Below, one piece after another: positions 1 to 7,666 of a DNA stretch of 64,000 nt. This DNA is from Hymenobacter sp. BRD67. GTDB taxonomy: Bacteria > Bacteroidota > Bacteroidia > Cytophagales > Hymenobacteraceae. The notes under the pieces are model-generated. The model did no database searches and was not told the DNA's origin. It worked only from the letters and a program-made list of their open reading frames with translations. Both the position numbers and the translations under genes were made by a program. Each line of letters opens with the position of its first letter. Positions within the stretch are counted from its first letter, which is position 1. Where the stretch lies: positions 2,480,001-2,544,000 of the forward strand of contig NZ_CP053904.1 in the NCBI RefSeq assembly GCF_013256425.1, given 5' to 3'.

Positions 1-332
1 GCGCAGAGCGCCTATTTCGTGGCTGAGGCGGACGGCGTGGTGCTGGGCGGCGCAGGCATCTACCCTACCGACAACCTGCCCGCCGACACCACCGAGCTGG
101 TTAAATTATACCTGCTGCCCCAGGCGCGCGGCCGGGGCTGGGCAGGCAGCTGCTGGAAAAATGCCTGGCCGAAGCCCGCGCCCGCGGCTACGGCCGGGTG
201 TACCTGGAATCGTTCGAGGAGATGACCCAGGCCCTGCCGCTATACGAAAAGCTGGGCTTTCACTATCTGCCGCAGCCAATGGGCAACAGCGGCCACTTCA
301 GCTGCCAGATTTGGATGATTCGGGAATTGTAG
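1..332 (+). CDS. GNAT family N-acetyltransferase, 5' end outside window, frameshifted
   Basis: The reading frame is already open at base 1, so the start lies outside the window. The visible part holds the core of a GCN5-related acetyltransferase: a strand ending in LVKLYLLP, the acetyl-CoA pyrophosphate-binding loop QARGRGLGRQLL, then a helix and a C-terminal LPLYEKLGF segment typical of the fold. Members move an acetyl group from acetyl-CoA to an amine; the substrate cannot be told. The frame breaks at about 139: GGCTGGG reads on correctly only as GGCCTGGG (one C added), after which translation continues to the stop at 330-332. Given the same defect in many other genes here, a sequencing deletion is more likely than a pseudogene. 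Confidence 0.8.
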
Positions 333-344
333 CAACTACTCTAT

Positions 345-422
345 GAAGCAGTTTTAGGAAGTGGAGTTGGGCGGCATCGCTGGCGGGCTGCCGGCTTCAG
401 CCCCGACTTTCTAAACAGCTTC
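345..422. mobile_element. 78-bp MITE with ends like the IS5-family element at 2516-3447
   Basis: A short non-coding element whose left end (345-366) starts GAAGCAGTTTTAGGAAGT and whose right end (402-422), read on the other strand, starts GAAGCTGTTTAGAAAGTC. Both match the terminal repeats of the IS5-family element about 2.1 kb downstream, which begin GAAGCTGTTTAGGAAGTA. The element is flanked by a 3-bp direct repeat TAT (342-344 and 423-425), the same size as the ATA repeat around the IS. It has no coding capacity. I infer a miniature element that the IS transposase could move in trans. Confidence 0.65.
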
Positions 423-494
423 TATAAATAGTCATGCCGCAGGCAGCGACGCATGGCTGCTTTCTTTGCGTTAAGTCTACCTCCTGCCAGCTCC

Positions 495-1094
495 ATGCCC
501 TCCCTCCTGCCCTTCCTATTCGCGGTGGTGATGGGCATGGGCCACGCTTTCGAGCCCGACCACCTGCTGGCGGTCAGCACCCTCGTGGCGCGCCACGACC
601 AGCTGCGGGGAGCCCTCAAAAACGGCTTGTTCTGGGGACTGGGGCACACCACCATGCTCGCCATTTTCGGCGGACTGCTGATTTTTGGGCGGGCTACGTT
701 TTTGCAGTCGGGCTACTTCGAAGCCATGGTGGGCCTGATGCTGATTGGCCTGGGCATCAGCCGGCTGGTGGATAAAAACTCGTATCAGCCGGGGCCGGTG
801 CTGCGGCAGCGGCCGGGCTTTGCCTACTCCGTGGGGCTGGTGCATGGGCTGGCCGGGAGCGGGGCGCTGGTGCTGCTGGCCCTGAACGCCATCCCTGGGC
901 CGGCCGGGGCCATTGCCTATATCCTGCTGTTTGGGCTGGGCTCGGTGCTGGGAATGCTGGTGGCCGTCAGCCTGATGCGCATTCCGTTCACGCCCCGCAT
1001 GCGGCTGGGCCGGCGGCTGCGGGCGGGCGCGGTGGTGCTGTCGTCGGTGCTCAGTGTAGGGTACGGCGGCTGGATGGTCTGGACGCACGTGTGA
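495..1094 (+). CDS. UreH/NiCoT-like nickel permease
   Basis: A 199-residue, very hydrophobic protein with about six membrane segments, to be placed in the inner membrane. Near the N-terminus it carries HAFEPDH, the H-x4-DH type signature of the NiCoT/UreH nickel and cobalt transporters, and a second, similar GLVHGLAGSG stretch at the start of the other half. It stands just upstream of the urease structural genes, which suggests it brings in Ni2+ for urease. The start at 495 (MPSLLPFLFAVV) was preferred over an in-frame ATG at 453 because the family begins close to its first membrane helix. A related SulP/sulfite-exporter-like role cannot be excluded, but the location favours nickel. Confidence 0.75.
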   Translation: MPSLLPFLFAVVMGMGHAFEPDHLLAVSTLVARHDQLRGALKNGLFWGLGHTTMLAIFGGLLIFGRATFLQSGYFEAMVGLMLIGLGISRLVDKNSYQPGPVLRQRPGFAYSVGLVHGLAGSGALVLLALNAIPGPAGAIAYILLFGLGSVLGMLVAVSLMRIPFTPRMRLGRRLRAGAVVLSSVLSVGYGGWMVWTHV

Positions 1095-1099
1095 CGGCT

Positions 1100-1242
1100 G
1101 TAGCGTGGACTCTGCGAGTCCGCGCGTTGGCGGGCAAATCCACGTAGGCCTGCCCGCCCGTGCTGTAGCGTGGACTCTGCGAGTCCGCGCGTTGCGCCGT
1201 TCGCACATCACCTCACGCGCGGACTCGCAGAGTCCACGCTAC
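1100..1242. repeat. GTAG-type REP/BIME, copy 1 (half element plus full inverted pair)
   Basis: A REP-like arm begins at 1100 with GTAG followed by the hairpin GGACT-CTGCG-AGTCC. A second identical arm starts at 1165 and is matched by an inverted copy that ends at 1242, so 1165-1242 forms a complete 78-bp inverted pair with nearly perfect arms. The tetranucleotide GTAG followed by a hairpin is the layout of REP sequences moved by REP-associated tyrosine transposases (RAYTs). It fills the gap between the nickel permease gene and ureAB. Confidence 0.75.
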
Positions 1243-1273
1243 ATCCTACATTCGCAACTAAACCTCTCTGCCT

Positions 1274-1999
1274 ATGCACCTCGCTCCCAAAGACCTTGAT
1301 AAGCTGGTACTGCACCAGGCCGGGGTAGTGGCCCAGAAGCGCTACGCCCGCGGCCTGCGCCTCAACTACCCCGAGGCCGCCGCCCTGCTCGCCACTCAGC
1401 TGCTGGAGTTTATCCGCGACGGCGAATCGGTGGCGACGCTCATGGACAAGGGCAAGCAGCTGCTCGGCTTCAACGATGTGCTGGAGGGCGTAGCCGACCT
1501 GCTGCCCGAGGTGCAGGTAGAAGGCACCTTCCCCGATGGCACCAAACTCGTGACCGTGCACCAGCCCATTTGCCGCGAGCACGGCGCGCCCGAGCTGGCG
1601 CTCTACGGCAGTGGCCTCCGCCGCACGGTTCCGGCCGCCGCGCAGGTACCCGCCGCCGTGCCGGGCGAGTATCTGCTGGCCGAGGGCGACATACTCCTGA
1701 ACGAAAACCGCCCCGTTATCGAGCTGGAGGTGCTGAACCGGGGCGACCGGCCGGTGCAGGTGGGCTCGCACTACCCCTTCTTCGAAACCAACGCGGGGCT
1801 GGACTTCGACCGGGCGGCGGCATTTGGCTTCCGGCTCAATATCCCGGCTGGCACGGCGGTGCGCTTCGAGCCGGGCGAGCGCAAGCGCGTGCAGCTGGTA
1901 GCGCTGGCCGGCGAGCGCCGCGTGTACGGCGGCAATGGCTGGATTGATGGCCCGCTCGATGAGGCCGGCAAGCAGCAGGCGCTAGGGAAGCTGGGGTAA
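1274..1999 (+). CDS. ureAB: Urease gamma/beta fusion subunit (UreAB)
   Basis: This 241-residue protein joins the two small urease subunits. Residues 1-100 are the gamma part: [10 protein letters not shown] near 30-39 and the family hallmark [18 protein letters not shown] at 82-99. Residues 130-241 are the beta part: [17 protein letters not shown] at 131-147 and [17 protein letters not shown] at 164-180, which packs against the alpha subunit. Fused small subunits are known from several bacteria, including Helicobacter (UreA) and Bacteroidetes. With UreC the protein forms the urease that cleaves urea to ammonia and carbamate in the cytoplasm. The gene is intact, follows a REP repeat, and is now cut off from ureC by an orphan gene and an IS. 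Confidence 0.95.
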   Translation: MHLAPKDLDKLVLHQAGVVAQKRYARGLRLNYPEAAALLATQLLEFIRDGESVATLMDKGKQLLGFNDVLEGVADLLPEVQVEGTFPDGTKLVTVHQPICREHGAPELALYGSGLRRTVPAAAQVPAAVPGEYLLAEGDILLNENRPVIELEVLNRGDRPVQVGSHYPFFETNAGLDFDRAAAFGFRLNIPAGTAVRFEPGERKRVQLVALAGERRVYGGNGWIDGPLDEAGKQQALGKLG

Positions 2000-2028
2000 T
2001 TGAAGCTTCTGTTTTCAATTTATTCCTT

Positions 2029-2511
2029 ATGAAAGTTCTTGCATCAACAATCGCACTTTGTATCGCTACTACAGCTGCATTTGGCCAAAGAGTCTTGTCT
2101 ACTAATCCTTTGTCAGTAGAAGATTATAAAACTATCGAAAAACTCACCTTAGAAATCACGCGCCTTAATTTGGAGAATGAGCCGCATGGGTTCAGTAAGA
2201 AAATTCAGAAGCTAGGTGGGGATGAGCGCTTTGTAATATTTACTCTCTCTGACAACATAATCAAATATTACAAAACAGGTAATCCCAAAATAGGTGGGAA
2301 GCAGTTTATCTACAGCTGTAAGTTTAATAATCCTTCTGCCATTGCAGGTTTAATTCCTTTTTTGGCAAAAAAGAAAAGTGCATTTATCACGAAAAAATAT
2401 TGGAACTCCAATAAGGTAAGGATAGAGGATACAGCAGGTTTCTACGAGCTGGACATCTTATTTTATGACAACAAAATCAAGCAGATAACTTACACAACGC
2501 ACCCTGACTAA
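2029..2511 (+). CDS. Small secreted protein of unknown function, AT-rich
   Basis: A 160-residue protein with a clear Sec signal peptide (MKVLASTIALCIATTAAFGQ), so probably periplasmic or outside the cell. I recognise no domain. The mature part is lysine-rich and mixed alpha/beta in appearance. The gene is much richer in A and T, and uses many more A/T-ending codons, than the urease genes on both sides, which suggests late arrival by transfer. It lies 29 bp after ureAB and ends 5 bp before the IS5-family element, so it may share the ureAB transcript. Nothing in the sequence links it to urea metabolism. Confidence 0.6.
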   Translation: MKVLASTIALCIATTAAFGQRVLSTNPLSVEDYKTIEKLTLEITRLNLENEPHGFSKKIQKLGGDERFVIFTLSDNIIKYYKTGNPKIGGKQFIYSCKFNNPSAIAGLIPFLAKKKSAFITKKYWNSNKVRIEDTAGFYELDILFYDNKIKQITYTTHPD

Positions 2512-2515
2512 TATA

Positions 2516-3447
2516 GAAGCTGTTTAGGAAGTAGGCGAGCGACCAATTCTGCGCAGCAGTAGCACGGTAAAGGCCAGCCAGTGAAACGCCAGCCAGGTAT
2601 GCAGGCAGGTTTCAAAGCGCACGAGTAGCGTTTTGAAGCCGTCGAGCCAGGCGTTGAGTTGCTCAATAACCTGTCGGCGGCGGTAGAGTTCGGGGTCAAA
2701 CAGGGTATCATCGTCGATTTGCCAGTCGGCCGAACGCCGGTTGCGCGGGATGTTGACCTCAATATCGCGGTGGGCACAGGCCTGGCGTAAGCTGTTGACA
2801 TCAAAGGCTTTGTCGGCGTTCAGAAACAAGCCTTGCAGGCACAGGTCCGCCTGCTCCAACGTTTGGCAAAGCTCGCCAAAGACGGCTTCCAGCTCAAACG
2901 TATCGTGGTGCTGCCCGGCCTGAGGCGTGGCCAGGGCCAGCGGCTGGCCCTGGTTGTCGGCCAGGAACAGGGCGTTGGTGGTGCGCGCCGCTTTGCGGCC
3001 CTGGTAGCCCACGGCCACCCCGCCGTTCTTGGCCGGTGTGTGGCTGCCGTCGAGTTGCACGCTGGAGAGGTCGAGCAAGCGGCGGTGTAGGCGCAAGAGC
3101 GTCAGCCACAGCTTTTTCCAGGCCCCTTGTTTGCTCCAGGTGTGGAAATGATAGTACACCCCCTGCCAACTCAGGGGCTCGCCGCTGAACAGGGCGGCCA
3201 CCGGCAGCCAGCGCCATTGACAACCGGTTTTGAGTTTGTAGAGAATGGCGCCCACCACCTCGGCCGCAGCCACGCGCCGCCGCCGGCCCTGGCTGGGAAA
3301 GGGTAAATAGGGCAGTAGCCAGGTCACGATGATATCTTTGGAGAGGACTTCCACGGGCAGGCGTAAGAAACTTGGTTGGGTCGCACCCCAAATTTCTCTC
3401 TGCCGTGGGAGTCTTTTTTGTTTCCAGCCTACTTCCTAAACAGCTTC
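2516..3447 (-). mobile_element. Complete IS5-family insertion sequence between ureAB and ureC
   Basis: A 932-bp element bounded by perfect 21-bp terminal inverted repeats (2516-2536, beginning GAAGCTGTTTAGGAAGTA, and 3427-3447). A 3-bp direct repeat ATA flanks it (2513-2515 and 3448-3450), as expected for target duplication in IS5 subgroups with 3-bp duplications. It holds one transposase gene on the minus strand. It sits directly upstream of ureC and on the opposite strand, so it probably interrupts a former ureABC transcript. Intact ends and intact coding suggest a recent or still active insertion. Confidence 0.9.
2524..3354 (-). CDS. IS5-family transposase (DDE type)
   Basis: A 276-residue transposase. 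An N-terminal DUF4096-like region holds [11 protein letters not shown] and [17 protein letters not shown] (about residues 17-48), followed by the DDE catalytic core: first Asp in [11 protein letters not shown], second in FLNADKAFD, and the Glu expected in the [20 protein letters not shown] stretch with its tyrosine/arginine-type surroundings. It cuts and joins DNA at the element's inverted repeats. The frame is whole, unlike many genes nearby. The GC content is close to that of the host genes. It could also act on the 78-bp MITE at 345-422, whose ends match. Confidence 0.9.
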   Translation of the reverse strand: MEVLSKDIIVTWLLPYLPFPSQGRRRRVAAAEVVGAILYKLKTGCQWRWLPVAALFSGEPLSWQGVYYHFHTWSKQGAWKKLWLTLLRLHRRLLDLSSVQLDGSHTPAKNGGVAVGYQGRKAARTTNALFLADNQGQPLALATPQAGQHHDTFELEAVFGELCQTLEQADLCLQGLFLNADKAFDVNSLRQACAHRDIEVNIPRNRRSADWQIDDDTLFDPELYRRRQVIEQLNAWLDGFKTLLVRFETCLHTWLAFHWLAFTVLLLRRIGRSPTS

Positions 3448-3458
3448 ATAAGAACTAT

Positions 3459-5176
3459 ATGCCCCTACCCCTCTCTCGGCAGGCGTATGCCGCTATGTAT
3501 GGCCCGACCGTGGGCGACCGGGTACGCCTCGGTGATACCGAGTTGCTGATTGAGGTCGAGCGCGACTACTGCGTGTACGGCGAGGAATGCAAGTTTGGCG
3601 GCGGCAAAACCCTGCGCGACGGCATGGGACAGGCGGCCGGCATCGGGCAGGCCGACGCGCTCGACCTGCTGATTACCAACGCGCTGGTGCTCGACTACAC
3701 CGGCGTGTACAAGGCCGATATTGGCATCAAGGGCGGGCGCATCGTAGGCATTGGCAAGGCGGGCAATCCGCACATCATGCCCGGCGTGGACCCACGTCTG
3801 GTGGTGGGCGTGACCACCGAAGTGGTGGCCGGCGAGGGGCACATCCTCACGGCGGGCGGCATCGACTGCCACATCCACTTCATTTGCCCGCAGCAGCTGA
3901 CCGAGGCACTGGCTTCGGGCGTTACCACGATGGTGGGCGGCGGCACTGGTCCGGCCGCCGGCACCACAGCCACCACCTGCACGCCGGGCGCATTTTATAT
4001 CGAGCTGATGCTCAAGGCCACCGACGCCTTCCCCATGAATTTCGGGTTTTTGGGCAAGGGCAACACCTCGAAGCCGGAGGGGCTGGCCGAGCAGGTGGAA
4101 GCCGGGGCGCTGGGCTTTAAGCTGCACGAGGACTGGGGCACCACCCCCGCCACGATTGATAACTGCCTGACTATCGCCGAGAAGTACGACGTGCAGGTGT
4201 GCATTCACACCGATACGCTCAACGAGAGCGGCTTCGTGGAAAACTCGGTGGCGGCCTTCAAGGGGCGCACCATTCACTCGTACCACACCGAGGGCGCGGG
4301 CGGCGGGCACGCGCCCGACATCATCAAGATTTGCGGCGAGCCCAACGTAATCCCGTCGAGCACCAACCCCACGCGGCCGTTTACGGTGAACACCATCGAC
4401 GAGCACCTCGACATGCTGCTCGTGTGCCACCACCTCGACAAGAATATCCCCGAAGACGTGGCCTTTGCCGAGAGCCGCATTCGCCCCGAAACCATTGCCG
4501 CCGAAGACATTCTGCACGACCTGGGCGCGCTGAGCATCATTAGTTCCGACTCGCAGGCCATGGGCCGGGTGGGCGAGGTCATCACCCGCACCTGGCAAAC
4601 GGCCCACAAAATGCGCCAGCAGCGTGGCCCTCTCCCCGAAGACGCCGGCGCCCAGCGCCCGAACGATAACTTTCGCGCCCGCCGATATATAGCAAAATAT
4701 ACCATCAACCCGCCCGCGCCCACGGCATGGCCCATGAAATCGGCTCGGTCGAAATCGGTAAGCTGGCCGATTTGGTACTCTGGAAGCCGACTCTGTTCGG
4801 CTCACGGCCGGAGGTGATTCTGAAAGGCGGCGTCATCGTGCAGGCCCAGATGGGCGACCCCAACGCTTCCATTCCCACCCCGCAGCCCTCATTTTCACGG
4901 CCCATGTTCGGGGCGTATGGCGGGGGCGTAGGCTATTGCTCGGTGGCGTTCGTGTCAAGCGCTTCGCTGGAAACGGTAGCCGGCTACGGGCTGAGCAAGC
5001 GCGTGGTGGCGGTGAAAGGCTGCCGCACGGTGGCCAAAAAAGACATGGCGCTGAACGACTATTTACCCAATATCTCGGTAGACCCGGAAACGTACCGGGT
5101 GCTGGTGGATGGCGTGCATTTGACATGCGAGCCGGCGCAGACGCTGCCGCTGGCGCAGCTGTATAATCTATTTTAA
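3459..5176 (+). CDS. ureC: Urease alpha subunit UreC, frameshifted
   Basis: The catalytic subunit of urease. Every active-site residue is visible and numbered exactly four higher than in the Klebsiella enzyme: nickel ligands H138 and H140 (DCHIH), the lysine that becomes carbamylated K221 (GFKLHEDWG), H250, H276 (HTEGAGGGH), the flap C323-H324 (LVCHHLD) and D364 (SSDSQAMG). The start at 3459 gives the usual [20 protein letters not shown] beginning. The frame breaks at about 4712, where CCGCCCGCGCC must read CCGGCCCGCGCC; after that the C-terminal part ([17 protein letters not shown] onward) continues normally to 5176. The complete motif set argues for a working enzyme and a one-base sequencing deletion. 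The gene lies 11 bp after the right end of the IS5 element. Confidence 0.93.
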
Positions 5177-5194
5177 TAAATACCCACAGCAAAG

Positions 5195-5409
5195 AAGAAC
5201 GTCATGCTGAGCCTGCCGAAGCATCTCTACCGCATCGTTGAATGAAGCGAGTAAGATGCTTCGGCAAGCTTAGCGCGGTTTCAGAATCAGGGTAAGGCTG
5301 GTCAAGTAGCGTGGACTTTTAGTCCGCGAGTGCTCAGTACAGAAACTCGCAGACTAAAAGTCCACGCTACAGTACAACGACTCCGAAACCGCGCTAGCAT
5401 GACGTTCTT
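5195..5409. repeat. Composite nested inverted repeat containing REP copy 2
   Basis: Outer arms 5195-5208 and 5396-5409 are exact inverted copies (AAGAACGTCATGCT). Inside them the pair 5271-5282 and 5385-5396 (TAGCGCGGTTTC) is also exact, and the left part holds its own hairpin, GCCGAAGCATCT against AGATGCTTCGGC (about 5215-5265). A GTAG-type REP pair at 5306-5370 occupies the loop. The outer motif GTCATGCTGAGC recurs at 43108-43194, so it is a second, separate palindrome family. It lies in the 642-bp gap between ureC and ureF. Confidence 0.6.
5306..5370. repeat. GTAG-type REP/BIME, copy 2
   Basis: A 65-bp inverted pair. The left arm starts GTAGCGTGGACTTTTAGTCC and the right arm is its inverse with one or two changes. 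The inner hairpin has a TTT loop instead of CTGCG, yet the change is present in both arms, so the long palindrome is kept. It is inserted within a larger inverted repeat. Confidence 0.75.
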
Positions 5410-5453
5410 GCGTAAATATCATGGACAACCGTGCGCGGCGGCGAAACCCTATT

Positions 5454-5474
5454 TATGTTTGTGTTGTATGTTTG
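5454..5474 (+). promoter_or_regulatory. Two tandem Bacteroidetes-type -7 elements (TATGTTTG)
   Basis: TATGTTTG occurs twice, at 5454-5461 and 5467-5474. Both match the TAnnTTTG -7 consensus of the primary sigma factor in Bacteroidetes. No clear -33 TTG element was assigned. Transcription would start near 5470-5482 and run toward the hairpins at 5649-5726 and ureF. Confidence 0.45.
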
Positions 5475-5726
5475 TACAACAAATAAGGGCACCAGCCTAT
5501 CCGGCCGATGCCCTTACCGAAACTACCTGAGCCAATGAGCGAGCAACAACAGGCCTGCGCCTTTTGCTAGCCCTTTCAGAAGCTCAAAAACAAGCGGGAC
5601 AAGCCACTTATCTAGCAGTTTCTTCGCGTTTTTCCATTCCATCTCCTCAGAAGTTGAAGGGTTACGCAACAACCCCCACACTTCTCGAAGCCCCGAACTG
5701 GTCCAACAGTCGGGGCTTCTCTTTTT
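5475..5726 (+). ncRNA. Candidate structured RNA or ureFG leader ending in a terminator
   Basis: A stretch with no convincing protein, starting just after two -7 elements and ending in a strong terminator. It holds a small hairpin AGGGCA...TGCCCT near 5486-5514, a hairpin at 5649-5685 (AGAAGT...ACTTCT with inner GGGTT/AACCC), and a terminator hairpin at 5687-5719 (GAAGCCCCGA against TCGGGGCTTC) followed by CTCTTTTT. It could be a free small RNA of about 250 nt, or a leader that controls read-through into ureF, whose GTG start is 93 bp further on. I do not recognise a known RNA family, and no expression evidence is available. Confidence 0.35.
5687..5726 (+). terminator. Rho-independent terminator upstream of ureF
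   Basis: A 10-bp GC-rich stem (GAAGCCCCGA / TCGGGGCTTC) with a 13-nt loop, followed by CTCTTTTT on the plus strand. It stands between ureC and ureF and would stop transcription from upstream unless read-through is regulated. Confidence 0.7.
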
Positions 5727-5818
5727 ACAGAGTAGCCGTAGGCTGGGGGACTTACCAAACGCGAGGGTGACAAAGGTAAGCTACTATAGTTGTAGCTTGC
5801 CCGCTTCAACTGCTCCCC

Positions 5819-6487
5819 GTGCCGCACCTCGCCCGCCTGCTCCACCTCGCCGACTCAGCCTTGCCCACTGGCTCCTTCGCCTATTCCTATGGGCTGGAAA
5901 GCAGTATTACGTTTGGCCTTATCCAGACCGAAACCGAGTTGCGGGCCTACCTCTATTCATTTTTGCAGCAGGCAGTTGGGTTTGAGCTGCCGTTCGTCAC
6001 GTCGGCGGCCACGGCTGCGGCTGGCGAGCTGGCAGCTTTACTCGGCGAATACGACGCGCAGCTCCTCACACCGCCCCTGCACCGGGCCAGCCTTATGCAG
6101 GGCAAAAACTGGCTCCGGCTGCTGACGACCTTTTACCCCGAAGCCGGGCTAGCCGAGCTGGGCCGCGAGCTGGCGCGGCAAGAGCTGCCCGCGCATTTCG
6201 TGCCGCTGTTTGGGCTGAGCCTGGGCAGAATTGGCTTTGCGACAGCTGCTATTCAGGCTACTTACCTGCACCTGGCGCTGCGCGACCAGCTCAGCGCGTC
6301 CATTCGGCTGGGCTTTATCGGGCCGATGGCGGGGCACTTGCTGCAGCACGATTTTTACGGAGTTTTTGAGAATTTACTAGCCAGCACCGATATTCGGCCT
6401 TATACCGAGGCTACGCGCTGTACCCTGCTGCTCGACGTGGCCCAGATTTTTCACGACGACATTTACTCGCGACTCTTTCAGAATTAA
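5819..6487 (+). CDS. ureF: Urease accessory protein UreF
   Basis: A 222-residue, largely helical protein that joins UreD and UreG in the urease activation complex and acts as a checkpoint for GTP-driven nickel delivery. The family pattern is plain: LLHLADSALPTGSFAYSYGLE at residues 7-27, ASLMQGKNWLRL in the middle and GFIGPMAGHLLQ near the C-terminus. The start is a GTG at 5819, giving MPHLARLLHLADSALP, the normal N-terminus. No ureE lies before it, where it is often found. A REP repeat separates it from ureG. Confidence 0.92.
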   Translation: MPHLARLLHLADSALPTGSFAYSYGLESSITFGLIQTETELRAYLYSFLQQAVGFELPFVTSAATAAAGELAALLGEYDAQLLTPPLHRASLMQGKNWLRLLTTFYPEAGLAELGRELARQELPAHFVPLFGLSLGRIGFATAAIQATYLHLALRDQLSASIRLGFIGPMAGHLLQHDFYGVFENLLASTDIRPYTEATRCTLLLDVAQIFHDDIYSRLFQN

Positions 6488-6490
6488 GCT

Positions 6491-6569
6491 GTAGCGTGGA
6501 CTCTGCGAGTCCGCGCGTGGTATCCATTGAACGACACTCTCACGCGCGGACTCGCCGAGTCCACGCTAC
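6491..6569. repeat. GTAG-type REP/BIME, copy 3, ending 6 bp before ureG
   Basis: A 79-bp inverted pair with arms GTAGCGTGGACTCTGCGAGT and its inverse, one mismatch in the small loop. It begins 3 bp after the ureF stop and ends 6 bp before the ureG ATG, so it fills almost the whole gap and would fold in the mRNA right at the ureG start. Confidence 0.8.
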
Positions 6570-6575
6570 TTCAAC

Positions 6576-7328
6576 ATGGCTTTCGTCGATAAACTCGCCC
6601 TGCTGCTCCACGGTCACAGCCACGAGGTGCTCGACTCGCCCGGCAGCTTTGCCGAGCGCGAAACCCGGCGGCTGCCGCCGTACCGCAACTTCCGCCAGCG
6701 GGCGTTTACGGTGGGAATCGGTGGGCCGGTGGGCACGGGTAAAACGGCGCTGCTCAAGGCGTTGTGCGAAAGCCTGCGCGACGACTACCGGCTAGGGGTC
6801 GTCACCAACGACATCTTCACCCGCGAGGATGCTGAGTTTCTGATTCGCCACAGCGCCCTCACCGCCGACCGTATCGTGGGCGTCGAAACCGGCGGCTGCC
6901 CGCACGCCGCCATCAGAGAGGATATATCCTTGAACATGAATGCCCTGGAAGGGCTCATGGAGCGTTTCGACAATCAGCTTGATTACCTGTTTGTGGAAAG
7001 CGGCGGCGACAACCTGGCTGCCCACTTTAGCCGCGAGCTGGTCGACTATTCTATTTACGTGATTGATGTGTCGGGCGGCGATAAGATTCCGCGCAAGGGC
7101 GGGCCGGGCATTACCCAATCAGACTTGCTGATAATCAACAAGATTGACCTGGCTCCGCTGGTCAAGGCTGACCTGGAGGTGATGGACCGCGACTCGCGCC
7201 GGATGCGCGGCGACGGGCCGTTTGTTTTTGCGCGTGCCGCCGATGGCCATAACTTAGGGCCCATTATCGACCACATTCACCTGGCTAAGGCGCAGGCTTT
7301 GGCGGCAGTGCGCGAAGACCGCCGCTAG
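6576..7328 (+). CDS. ureG: Urease accessory GTPase UreG
   Basis: A 250-residue SIMIBI-class GTPase that carries nickel to urease. The P-loop [14 protein letters not shown] spans residues 47-60, the metal-binding C-P-H motif is at 108-110 ([15 protein letters not shown]), and the guanine-specificity motif NKID is at 188-191. Compared with the family it has an N-terminal extension of about 40 residues containing two HxH-like stretches (HGHSHE at 12-17), which might help bind metal; this is an inference. The gene is intact and follows ureF in the same direction, with a REP palindrome between them. Confidence 0.95.
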   Translation: MAFVDKLALLLHGHSHEVLDSPGSFAERETRRLPPYRNFRQRAFTVGIGGPVGTGKTALLKALCESLRDDYRLGVVTNDIFTREDAEFLIRHSALTADRIVGVETGGCPHAAIREDISLNMNALEGLMERFDNQLDYLFVESGGDNLAAHFSRELVDYSIYVIDVSGGDKIPRKGGPGITQSDLLIINKIDLAPLVKADLEVMDRDSRRMRGDGPFVFARAADGHNLGPIIDHIHLAKAQALAAVREDRR

Positions 7329-7666
7329 CCCCGGCGACGCGGACTGAGCCTCAGCGTTGTATCTTACTCTCCGGTTCGCGTCCCCACTGCGCGCTACTAC
7401 CCCGGTAACGGCTGACTCTGTTGGCCCTGCCTCGCCCCTACCCTTCCCCTTCCCACCCACTACGGATGCCGATTTTCGGCACTAGCCTCGCTGTTTTCAA
7501 AAAGCAGCTTGGGGCCAGCGCTGCGAAGCCGTGCCCGGCCGCCTGCCTGTAGCGTGGACTCTGGGAGTCCGCGCGCAGGTGGCAGCCGGACGATAGCACG
7601 CGCGGACTCCCAGAGTCCACGCTACAGGCAGGCGGCCGCTTTACTACTTGATAATTCTTACCTGAC
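7329..7666. other. Gene-free gap between ureG and gltB
   Basis: 338 bp without a credible gene. It holds REP copy 4 (7549-7625) and presumably the gltB promoter. I found no clear -7/-33 pair and no terminator for ureG. Confidence 0.5.
7538..7638. repeat. GTAG-type REP/BIME, copy 4, with extended arms
   Basis: The core inverted pair 7549-7625 has arms GTAGCGTGGACTCTGGGAGT and its exact inverse; the small loop CTGGG differs from the other copies but agrees between the two arms. The inverted match runs on outward for about 11-13 bp (CCGCCTGCCT / AGGCAGGCGG), so the element appears to have landed in, or captured, a longer palindrome. It stands 41 bp upstream of gltB. Confidence 0.8.

Noticed and set aside
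1100..1242. Repeated arms that at first look like a CRISPR array
   Set aside because: Only three arms, one inverted, with no equal spacers and no cas genes; the GTAG hairpin layout fits REP elements.
3465..4805. A 446-codon open frame on the minus strand opposite ureC
   Set aside because: It has no family features, is Val/His/Arg/Gly-rich, and exists because GC-rich codons leave few stops on the other strand. ureC on the plus strand is certain.
5330..5770. Small open frames of 60-70 codons in the ureC-ureF gap
   Set aside because: They run through REP arms and hairpins and have no protein-like composition.
5177..5818. A possible ureE gene in the gap between ureC and ureF
   Set aside because: None of the frames here shows UreE features such as a histidine-rich tail; the gap holds palindromes and a possible RNA.
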